Below, piece by piece: positions 54,555 through 62,041 of a DNA stretch of 64,000 nt (positions within the stretch are counted from its first letter, which is position 1; the number at the start of each line of letters is the position of its first letter). The stretch spans positions 1-64,000 of the forward strand of contig DASZEN010000016.1 of NCBI GenBank assembly GCA_035940775.1, given 5' to 3'. The translations under genes were made by a program, and so were the position numbers. This DNA is from DASQYE01 sp035940775 (GTDB taxonomy: Bacteria > Acidobacteriota > Blastocatellia > Pyrinomonadales > Pyrinomonadaceae). Below the pieces are notes generated by a model, which made no database searches, was not told where the DNA came from, and saw only the letters and a program-made list of their open reading frames with translations.

Positions 54555-56399
54555 ATGTCTGCCTGCCATCAATGCGGCGCGACGATTGCGCCCGGCGATC
54601 CATTTTGCGGTAACTGCGGCGCGCCGCAGCAACAGCGGCCCGCGTCTGTGCCGGAGACAACGGGCAGCGGCGGCGCGGTCGATAGTGTCGGCGTCGCCAC
54701 CGTTTTCGCCTCCTTTCCGTCCAAAGAGAATGACCCCTGGGACACGGCCGCTGACGAGCCTTCGAAGGCCGAGGAAGATGAGGGCGGGCGCGATGCTTCG
54801 GCGGGTGCGAGCGGTGGAGGCGGGGCGGCTGCGGCGGCGACGGCGCTCGGCGAATCGCAGCTTGACGATACGATTGCGCCGGGCGAGGCCGCGACCGATG
54901 GGGCCGGGGCTTCTCCCGCGCCGGAACGGAAAGAAAAGTCGACGGGCGAGATACGCAGAGAGGCGCGCGGCGCCGCAGGCGAGGCTCCGCCGACGGCGCG
55001 CGCCACCTCTACGGGAGGCCGCCAGCAGACCGCCAGCAAACAGCTCGAAACGGGCACGGTCCTGAACGGGCGCTACGAGATAGTACGCCGCATCGGCGGC
55101 GGCGGTATGGGCGCCGTCTATCTGGCTAAGGATCGTAACCTGGGCGATGCGCCACGCGCCGTCAAGGAGATGATCGAATCGCACATAGACGACGCGCAGC
55201 ACGAGAAAGCGATAGGAGATTTTAAGCGCGAGTCGCTGCTCTTAACCTCGCTCGAGCATCCTTCGATCCCGACCATCTACGATTATTTTTATGACGAAGG
55301 GGCGGGCCGCTTTTACCTCGTCATGAAATACATTTCGGGCGGCGACATAGCGGCGCGCCTCAGAAACGCGCCGGGCGGGCGCATTGACGAAAGAACCGTC
55401 ACGGATTGGTCTATGCAGGCGGCCGACGTGCTCGACTACCTGCACACGCGCCGCCCCATGCCGATCATCTATCGCGATCTGAAGCCCGCGAACCTGATGA
55501 TCGACGGAAATAGCGGGCGCGTAATGCTTATAGATTTCGGCATCGCGCGCTGGGTGACGAAGCAGGAGAAGGGCGTCACGGCGGTCGGGACGATGGGCTA
55601 TGCTCCGCCGGAACTCTTTAGCGGGAAGGTCGAGCCGCGCTCAGACCTCTATTCTTTAGGCGCGACGATGTTTCATCTGCTGACGGGCTCCGATCCGCAG
55701 GACAACCCGCTCCTGATCTTCGATTTTACGAAGAACCCGCGCCCGCGCCAGTTGAACCCGGCTCTTTCGGTCGAGATGGAGCGCATACTGATGCGCGCCG
55801 TCGAGCACAAGCCGGAGGCGCGTTTCCGCTCGGCCGCCGAGATGCGTGATACGCTCGCGCATCACCTGGAGAGGCTCAAGACCGGCGATGTCAGCTACGG
55901 CGCGGCTCCGGGCCAGCAGGTGGGCGGCGAAACGATTCAGACGGAAATGGTCTTCTGCGGCTTCTGCGGCGGACGCATCGCGGGCGACGATGTCTTCTGC
56001 GCCCATTGCGGCGCGCGTCAACCGCTGGCCGGGGTCGGGTCGAGCGCGGCCTTGCGCACCGCTCGCGCGACGGCTAAGCTTGTCGTCGCCGGTACGACCG
56101 AACTTGAGGCCGCTCAATTTCCGTTGCAGAAAGAGAGCAATCTGGTGGGGCGTTCAGACCCGCACTCAAACATCTTTCCCGAAGTTGATCTCTCCCGGTT
56201 CGACCCTGAAACGAAGGTGTCACGCCGCCACGCACGCATCTGGCGCGACGGCGAGCTTTTTCTCATAGAAGATTTAAATTCCGTCAACGGGACGGTCATC
56301 AACGATGACCTGCGGCTCGCACCGCGCCAGCCGCGCGCCCTCAAGAGTGGCGACAAGCTACGCCTGGGAGAGACCACGCTCCATTTTTTGGTGGGATGA
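54555..56399 (+). CDS. Ser/Thr protein kinase with two zinc ribbons and an FHA domain
   Basis: 614 residues. Domain order: zinc ribbon (CHQC...CGNC, 4-21), acidic/Ala-rich linker to about 170, kinase domain (about 175-440) with GGGGMGAVYLAKD, AVKEM, YRDLKPANL and LIDFGIA, second zinc ribbon (CGFC...CAHC, near 467-485), and a C-terminal FHA domain (IWRDG region, VSRRHARI, LNSVNGTVIN). The catalytic Asp and the DFG are intact; the HRD His is Tyr (YRD), a common variant. No transmembrane helix, unlike most PknB proteins, so it is cytoplasmic. The start at MSACHQC is chosen over a TTG seven codons earlier. Confidence 0.93.
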   Translation: MSACHQCGATIAPGDPFCGNCGAPQQQRPASVPETTGSGGAVDSVGVATVFASFPSKENDPWDTAADEPSKAEEDEGGRDASAGASGGGGAAAAATALGESQLDDTIAPGEAATDGAGASPAPERKEKSTGEIRREARGAAGEAPPTARATSTGGRQQTASKQLETGTVLNGRYEIVRRIGGGGMGAVYLAKDRNLGDAPRAVKEMIESHIDDAQHEKAIGDFKRESLLLTSLEHPSIPTIYDYFYDEGAGRFYLVMKYISGGDIAARLRNAPGGRIDERTVTDWSMQAADVLDYLHTRRPMPIIYRDLKPANLMIDGNSGRVMLIDFGIARWVTKQEKGVTAVGTMGYAPPELFSGKVEPRSDLYSLGATMFHLLTGSDPQDNPLLIFDFTKNPRPRQLNPALSVEMERILMRAVEHKPEARFRSAAEMRDTLAHHLERLKTGDVSYGAAPGQQVGGETIQTEMVFCGFCGGRIAGDDVFCAHCGARQPLAGVGSSAALRTARATAKLVVAGTTELEAAQFPLQKESNLVGRSDPHSNIFPEVDLSRFDPETKVSRRHARIWRDGELFLIEDLNSVNGTVINDDLRLAPRQPRALKSGDKLRLGETTLHFLVG

Positions 56400-56496
56400 G
56401 TCGATTGCCCGATGCGGGTTTCGGAATGAACGGCCTGCGAAGACGCGGAGTCCGATTTCCGGATCGCCGCTCCGCAATCCGAAAATCCGAACTTTA

Positions 56497-57015
56497 ATGA
56501 CTGCGCGAATAGAAACTACACCACTGGTTCAGACCGAAGCTTCGGCGCGCTCGGCGGCGCAGACCTATCTGGAAAGATACCGTGCGCCGTTTTCGCTGCG
56601 CTGCGGCGCGCTGCTCATAGATTATATTATCCTGGTCGGCATCATGGCCTTCAGCACACTGGTGGCGCGCATGTTCGGCGGCGGGGCGCGCTCGTCGGGC
56701 GACGCGACCGAGACGATGGGCCTCTTTATAGCGCTCGGCGTCGGGATCCTGAATTTCATTGTGCTGACGGCGTGGCAGGGGCAAACGGTGGGCAAATGGG
56801 CCACCGGGTTGCGTATCGTGCGCAGGGACGGCGGCGCGGTCGGCGTCGGTCGATTGCTCTTACGCCATCTGGTCGGCTATCCGCTCTCTCTCCTCACGTT
56901 CGGGCTCGGATTCCTCGTCGCGGCCTTTAACGCCAACGGGCGCGCCCTGCATGACGTGATCGCCGGGACGGTCGTCGTGCGCGACACGGCCCGCCGCACG
57001 CGCGCCGTTCACTGA
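56497..57015 (+). CDS. RDD family membrane protein
   Basis: 172 residues. The RDD motif is degenerate: FSLRCGALLIDYIIL has Arg and Asp in the first helix, and the third helix region starts GKWATGLRIVRRDGG. Three or four hydrophobic helices are seen (about 38-58, 75-95, 130-150). The ATG at 56497 begins MTARIETTPLV. RDD proteins are of uncertain function, some linked to ion exchange. It sits between the kinase and the zinc-ribbon/TM genes, all in one direction, so it may be a kinase target (inference). Confidence 0.8.
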   Translation: MTARIETTPLVQTEASARSAAQTYLERYRAPFSLRCGALLIDYIILVGIMAFSTLVARMFGGGARSSGDATETMGLFIALGVGILNFIVLTAWQGQTVGKWATGLRIVRRDGGAVGVGRLLLRHLVGYPLSLLTFGLGFLVAAFNANGRALHDVIAGTVVVRDTARRTRAVH

Positions 57016-57048
57016 GATTCCTCGCGGATTGAAGAGACGAAAAAGGGA

Positions 57049-58278
57049 ATGTCAAAGCAATGTCCAGGTTGCGGGGCGAGTAGAGCGCCCGAAGCGCGTT
57101 TCTGTCGACGCTGCGGCGCTCCGTTCAAGATCACGGACGGCATGGATGAAAGGGCCGCTCCGATCTCGCCCGTGGCGCAAACCGTTCCGCTCGCAGAAGA
57201 GGGGCGCGCGACCAACGGCCTGCCCGCCGAAGAGTCGCAACGGCTCGGCGAGGGGACTTCGAGGCTCAGGCGCACGGAGATGGAAGACCTGCTCCGGCGC
57301 GTGGCGCGCGAGCACGCGAGCGGCGGCGGCGGCGGCGATGACGCACACTCGTATCCTTCGCTCGACAAACCCGCCGACGGAGCGGAACCGTCCGCGCCAC
57401 TTACCAACGCGCTTCAGACACTGCCCGCCGATAAGAGCGTACCAGCCCATAGGAAGAGCGCGCCCGCCGATGCCATCGTGCCAGCCAAGACCGGCGCGAC
57501 CGCCGACACAAGCGCACCATCGGAGGCCGTGGAGACAGCCGACACGGACGCGCCCGCCGCCACTACGCTTGCAGCGAGCCCGGAGGCGCGCCGCACGCCG
57601 CGCCCGAGGAGGTGGCAATGGGCGGCCATAATTCTGTTGTGCGTGTCGCTCGCCGCCGGTTTGCTCGCCCTCATCTCGTCGCGCAGATCGAAAGCCTCGG
57701 ACGTGAGCGGCCCGGCGACCGCTCCCGCCGGTGAAGAGCAACCGCAGGCTGCGGCGGAAACGGGCGCGCTGGAAATCGAGCCCGTCAAGATAGAGACTCC
57801 GCCGCCCGTGAACACTCCGCCCGCGCCTCCTCCTGAGCGCACGCGCGAGGCGAGCGAATCGGCGGCTCACCCGGCAGCGCCCCAAACGCCCGTCGGGGGA
57901 CAAAGCGTCGCGCCGCCCCTGCCCTCTCCTCCGGCCGGAGGACAAACGGCTGCGCCGCCCGTGCAGCCACCCGCTTCTCGTGCGCTCTCGGCCACGGATC
58001 ATTACCAGCGCGGGGTTCAGATGTGGGAGAGTGATAGGCGCTCGGCGCTCGAAGAGTTTCGTGCCGCCGTTCCGGCCGTCGCGGACGCATATTATTATCT
58101 GGGCTCGGAGTATTACTCGGAGGGGCGCGATCCGAAGAGTTTGAACGACGGCGAGTTGAGAGCCGCGCTCAACTACTTTCTACGCGCGACGAGCGGCCCT
58201 CATAGCGCGCAGGCCAACCGTCACGCGCAACTGCTCGGCAAAGAGTACGAGCGCCGCAAGAAGAAACAATCCAGATAG
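57049..58278 (+). CDS. zinc-ribbon protein with one TM helix and a C-terminal helical-repeat domain
   Basis: 409 residues. A CPGC...CRRC zinc ribbon (5-22) is followed by an acidic, Ala/Pro/Ser/Thr-rich cytoplasmic linker, one helix (about 190-210, WAAIILLCVSLAAGLLALI), and a Pro/Ala-rich stretch. The last 85 residues look like TPR or Sel1-type helices (DHYQRGVQMWESDRRSALEEF, YYYLGSEYYSEGRD). Many Thr residues in the linker could be kinase sites. It lies 33 nt after the RDD gene. Function unknown; probably an envelope-spanning member of the signalling cluster. Confidence 0.75.
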   Translation: MSKQCPGCGASRAPEARFCRRCGAPFKITDGMDERAAPISPVAQTVPLAEEGRATNGLPAEESQRLGEGTSRLRRTEMEDLLRRVAREHASGGGGGDDAHSYPSLDKPADGAEPSAPLTNALQTLPADKSVPAHRKSAPADAIVPAKTGATADTSAPSEAVETADTDAPAATTLAASPEARRTPRPRRWQWAAIILLCVSLAAGLLALISSRRSKASDVSGPATAPAGEEQPQAAAETGALEIEPVKIETPPPVNTPPAPPPERTREASESAAHPAAPQTPVGGQSVAPPLPSPPAGGQTAAPPVQPPASRALSATDHYQRGVQMWESDRRSALEEFRAAVPAVADAYYYLGSEYYSEGRDPKSLNDGELRAALNYFLRATSGPHSAQANRHAQLLGKEYERRKKKQSR

Positions 58279-58415
58279 TAAATACGTTTTGACTTCTGTA
58301 TCTCAGGTTCAGAGTGAAAGGCCGGAAATCACTTCAGGCTCGAAATAGAGAGAGACATACGTGACCGAGTTGATTTATAAAAGCTGATCGACCGTAGAAG
58401 CCGAAAATCAAGACG

Positions 58416-60140
58416 ATGCCCGAACTGATAATCAAGTATCCGGATCGCAGCCCGGACACCTTTCCGCTCGGCCGCCTGCGCATCACCATCGGACGCTCGG
58501 CGCGCAACGACATTTGCATCCCCGATCCGTTCGCCTCGCGCGTTCACGCCGAAGTGCGAAAGGAGGGCGATGAATACTTCCTTCAGGATTTAGGCTCGGC
58601 CAACGGCACGCTCTATAACGGCTCGACGGTCAGCGGCGCGCTCGCGCTCGCGCCCGGCGGACGCATTCAAATCGGTGAGACGGAAATAGTCTTCGAGGAT
58701 AAGTCGGCCCTCCTGGGCGCGACGATGGTGACCGACAATACTTCGCAGCCCGAGATGGAGGCGACCATCGCTTTGAACTCGGCGGATCGCACCACCTCCG
58801 GATTGCTCGAAGCCATAGAGGGAGCGCGCACGCAGCCCGACGCCGAGCGGCCCAAACAGAAGGTCAGTAAACAGAGCGACCTGCTGGCGCTCATCAGCAA
58901 GGTGGGCGTAACCTTGCTGGCTTCGGCGACGCTCAACGAGACGCTCGAACAGATCGCCGCGCTCGTCTTCGAGGCCGTACCCGCAGAGCGCTGCCTGATA
59001 ATGATGCGCGATGAGGGGAGCGCGGAGTTGACGGTCAGCGTCGCACGCCTGCGCGACCGCCAGGGCGAGGTCGGCGAGATTCGCGTCAGCCGCACGATCA
59101 TGGATGAGGTCGTCGGCAAAGGTAAATCCGTGCTTACTTCGGACGTGCAGCACGACCCTCGCTTTATGAGCAGCACGACCACTCTACAGGGCGTCCACTC
59201 GGTTCTGGCCGTGCCACTGGGCGTCGGCGAAAAAGTCTACGGCATCATCTACGCCGACTCGCCGATTGCCGAAGGCAGGTTCACCGAAGATCATCTGAAG
59301 GTTTTGACGACGCTCGCCTCCGTGGCGGCGATACGGGTGGAGAACGCGCACCTGCTCGAAAAACAGATCGAGCGCGAGCGGCTCGAGCAGGAGCTGCATC
59401 TGGCGAGCGAAATCCAGCAGCGCTTTCAGCCGACCGCGTCGCCGCAGCTCGCGGGCTACGAGCTACAGGGCATCAGCTTTCCGTGTTACGAGATCGGCGG
59501 CGACTATTACGATTTTATAGAGCGCGAGGACGGCCGCCTTATAATCACGCTCGGCGACGTATCGGGCAAGGGGACGGCCGCCGCGCTCCTGATGTCTTCG
59601 CTGCACGCGGCCGTTCACGCGCAGGCCGCATCGCACGATTCGCTGGTTGCGACCATCGGGGCCGTCAATCGCTATCTGGCGGAAAATATCCCTTCCAACC
59701 GTTTCATCACGCTCTTCTACGCCGAGCTGGAACCACAGACGGGAGCGCTCTCGTTCCTCAACGCGGGGCACAACCCGCCGCTGATAGTTCATCAGGCGGG
59801 AACGGTCGAACAGCTCTCGTCGGGGGGGCTGCCGCTCGGCATCAAGCCCGACGCGGTCTTTCGCGAAGGGCGCACGCAGCTTCAACCGGGCGATGTGCTG
59901 GTGATCTATTCGGACGGCGTCTCGGAGGCGAGCAATCCGCAGGGCGAAGAGTTCGGCGTCAAGCGCCTGAGCGATGTCGTCACGCGCAACATGGAATCGA
60001 GCGCCGCCGGGATACGCGACCGCATCGAAGCCGCGCTCACAAAGTTCGCCGAAGGGACGGCAGCCGCCGACGACATCACGCTCGTCATCGTCAAACGACA
60101 GGCCGAGGGCGCGCTTGCGGTCTCCGCCAGCGGCGCTTAG
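58416..60140 (+). CDS. FHA-GAF-SpoIIE/PP2C phosphatase
   Basis: 574 residues. N-terminal FHA domain (1-95; IGRSARND, SRVHAEV, LGSANGTLYNG), a GAF domain (about 165-315), a short coiled coil (LEKQIERERLEQELHLASEIQQRF), and a SpoIIE/PP2C-like phosphatase domain (about 345-560) with EIGGDYYDF, GDVSGKG, NAGHNPP and YSDGVSEA. The metal-binding Asp residues are present. It would dephosphorylate Ser/Thr targets under ligand or redox control through GAF. As the last gene of the kinase cluster it forms the opposite arm of the signalling system. It starts 137 nt after the previous gene. Confidence 0.94.
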   Translation: MPELIIKYPDRSPDTFPLGRLRITIGRSARNDICIPDPFASRVHAEVRKEGDEYFLQDLGSANGTLYNGSTVSGALALAPGGRIQIGETEIVFEDKSALLGATMVTDNTSQPEMEATIALNSADRTTSGLLEAIEGARTQPDAERPKQKVSKQSDLLALISKVGVTLLASATLNETLEQIAALVFEAVPAERCLIMMRDEGSAELTVSVARLRDRQGEVGEIRVSRTIMDEVVGKGKSVLTSDVQHDPRFMSSTTTLQGVHSVLAVPLGVGEKVYGIIYADSPIAEGRFTEDHLKVLTTLASVAAIRVENAHLLEKQIERERLEQELHLASEIQQRFQPTASPQLAGYELQGISFPCYEIGGDYYDFIEREDGRLIITLGDVSGKGTAAALLMSSLHAAVHAQAASHDSLVATIGAVNRYLAENIPSNRFITLFYAELEPQTGALSFLNAGHNPPLIVHQAGTVEQLSSGGLPLGIKPDAVFREGRTQLQPGDVLVIYSDGVSEASNPQGEEFGVKRLSDVVTRNMESSAAGIRDRIEAALTKFAEGTAAADDITLVIVKRQAEGALAVSASGA

Positions 60141-60264
60141 CCGCAATCAATCAGGCAGCCGAGCTTAAGCATACTCGTCAGATACCGGCTCTCCTTAAAT
60201 GGTGATCGTACTTCTCCTGCCCTTGCGCTCGGGGGCCGTCTCGCCCCGATTTCACACTACACCT

Positions 60265-60822
60265 TTACAGCTTCCTGTGCTCGGCCAGCATGTTGCAGAA
60301 GAGCCTGCCCTGATCCTTCGCATCCTCTAAGGCATGATGGGTCAATTCCGGTTGCCGGTCGAACCAGCGCGGCGGCATGACTGCTTTCGTGGTCTCGTGA
60401 AAGTCCGTCTTCAGCAGCGCCCAGGCGAAGGTCTTAATGTCGAGCGCGACGTAGGAGAAGGGGCTCTCGCCTGTAAAGTTGATGAGATACCACTGCACGA
60501 ACATGTAATCGAAGGCGACTGGGTAGGCGACGAAGACGGGCTGGCCCGGCAGCCTTTTGAGCCAATCGACGTATTCGTGCATGACGGTTTGGGGCGGCTG
60601 CGGGTCGACGCGGCAAGCCTCCCAGGCGCGCGGCTGCGTCTTCCACCACTTCATCGTCTCCGGATTGGTCGTCGCTCCGGGCAGCGTCGCAAGGTTGGCG
60701 TAAAAGGTCGAGACCAGCGTTTTGTCGGCGAGAAAGGCGGCCGAGCCCAGGCTGAGCATCGAGTATAAGCCGGGGATCGGCCCATCCGTCTCGACATCCG
60801 TGCTGACGAAGATTTCGGTCAT
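60265..60822 (-). CDS. DEDD-type 3'-5' exonuclease
   Basis: 185 residues from the ATG at 60822, which has AAGGA 7 nt upstream. A longer frame to 61119 would add Arg-rich, unrelated sequence. The N-terminus STDVETDGP carries the DxE pair of exonuclease motif I. HHALEDAKDQG near the C-terminus is motif III (DEDDh, His present), and a middle AYPVAFDYMF holds the motif II Asp. It resembles RNase T/oligoribonuclease-type enzymes but is too divergent to name. Stands alone between the phosphatase and PilZ genes. Confidence 0.8.
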   Translation of the reverse strand: MTEIFVSTDVETDGPIPGLYSMLSLGSAAFLADKTLVSTFYANLATLPGATTNPETMKWWKTQPRAWEACRVDPQPPQTVMHEYVDWLKRLPGQPVFVAYPVAFDYMFVQWYLINFTGESPFSYVALDIKTFAWALLKTDFHETTKAVMPPRWFDRQPELTHHALEDAKDQGRLFCNMLAEHRKL

Positions 60823-60953
60823 GTAGTGATCCTTAACTTTATAATCGCAAATGAACCCGAGAGGATTGACGGCTCGCGCTTGAGAGAGCGCTCGCGCGCA
60901 TAAAGGTGCGCCCGCTCTCGAAACTCGTCCGTGATCGTCGCCGAAAGGGTGCG

Positions 60954-61301
60954 CTAAGCTTTCTTCGTCTCGCCGGGCGGCGGGCCGGGCTCTTCGGGCT
61001 TGTAATAGTCTATGAGCAGGGCGAGCATCGTCTGCTCGCTCTCGCCCGCCCCCGTAAACCTCAAGGCGAAGCCCATCTCTTCGATCAGGTAGACCACCTC
61101 GCCCCAGAGATATATCCACCCCTCGGACGGCGTCTCGATCTCAAGGCGGACAAGCTCGCCCTTCTCCACCTCGTCCGAGGTCAGGATGAAGCAGCCCGTG
61201 GCGCTGATGTCGCTGATGGTTCCCTCGCGCCGGGCCAGCACGCCCTCCCAACGCGCGTTAAGGTGTACCTGTACACGCTCTGCTATTCTACGCTCGCTCA
61301 T
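60954..61301 (-). CDS. PilZ domain protein
   Basis: 115 residues. The c-di-GMP-binding pattern is present: an Arg-rich start (RRIAER) and the D-x-S-x-x-G motif in ISDISATGCF, followed by the PilZ beta-barrel strands (LVRLEIETP, GEVVYLIEEMGFALRF). It probably binds c-di-GMP and controls surface or motility functions. The Pro/Glu/Lys tail is not conserved. No diguanylate cyclase is seen in the window. Confidence 0.85.
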   Translation of the reverse strand: MSERRIAERVQVHLNARWEGVLARREGTISDISATGCFILTSDEVEKGELVRLEIETPSEGWIYLWGEVVYLIEEMGFALRFTGAGESEQTMLALLIDYYKPEEPGPPPGETKKA

Positions 61302-61433
61302 CTTGAATCGTCGTCACGGAAGATAACAACCCGCGCACGCGCCCTTTCGGCCTCCTCTGTGGCCCGGCTCCTGCCGATTGCCACCTCTATATAATTGGAG
61401 AACTCCCCCCTTGTGGGCCCCGCGTCTCTTCGT

Positions 61434-61928
61434 TTAAAGCCGTGCGAGGCTCTCCCTGATTCTTTCCGCGCTCTTTTCGCCGATGCCGTCGATGAGTTCC
61501 AGGCCCCCGCCATCGACGAATTTCCGCAGGTCATCAAGCGAAGAGATTTTGAATTGCTGGTGCAGAAGGCTCGCGGTCTTCAGGCCGATGCCGCTCACTT
61601 TGAGCAGGTCGAGGACGCTTTCGGGCGTCTCGGCGATAAGCTTCTCCCAGGCTTCAAACGTGCCCTTCTCAAGCAGTTCTATGATTTTGCCGCTGATGGC
61701 GCGGCCGACGCCCGGGATCGCCTGCAAGCCTTTCGCTCCCTCTTCGGCGGCTATCTCCCGCAGCGGAGTCGGCCAGGTCTCGATCAACTCGGCGGCGTTG
61801 CGATAGGAGCGGATGCGAAAACGATCGTCGCCGCGAATCTCCATCATGGCCGCGAGACGCGTGAACCGCTCGGCAATCGCCTCATTATCCATAAATGCTC
61901 GTGCCCGCTTCCAGCCGAATAAACCCAT
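61434..61928 (-). CDS. helix-hairpin-helix protein resembling the DNA polymerase X N-terminal domain
   Basis: 164 residues. After a short basic lead, residues 14-80 resemble the 8-kDa domain of PolX (NEAIAERFTRLAAMMEIRG, FRIRSYRNAAELIE). Two or three helix-hairpin-helix motifs follow (IPGVGRAISGKI, VSGIGLKTASLL, IDGIGEKSAERI). The polymerase and PHP domains are absent, so this is a stand-alone DNA-binding module. ATG 61928 has AGGAGG 4 nt upstream, favoured over the internal ATG at 61892. A TATAAT at 61943-61938 on the same strand may be its -10. Confidence 0.78.
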   Translation of the reverse strand: MGLFGWKRARAFMDNEAIAERFTRLAAMMEIRGDDRFRIRSYRNAAELIETWPTPLREIAAEEGAKGLQAIPGVGRAISGKIIELLEKGTFEAWEKLIAETPESVLDLLKVSGIGLKTASLLHQQFKISSLDDLRKFVDGGGLELIDGIGEKSAERIRESLARL

Positions 61929-62041
61929 CACCCCTCCTATTATACATACTCAGCCAAAAACTAATCAGGCATCGAAACCAAAGAGAAAATAGTCTAAACT
62001 TTCTCTCTCTAAGTTTTTAAATCTATTTTATGAGGATCACA

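Noticed and set aside
60823..61119. N-terminal extension of the exonuclease
   Set aside because: Arg/Ala-rich, non-homologous sequence; the exonuclease fold starts at 60822 with a good ribosome-binding site.
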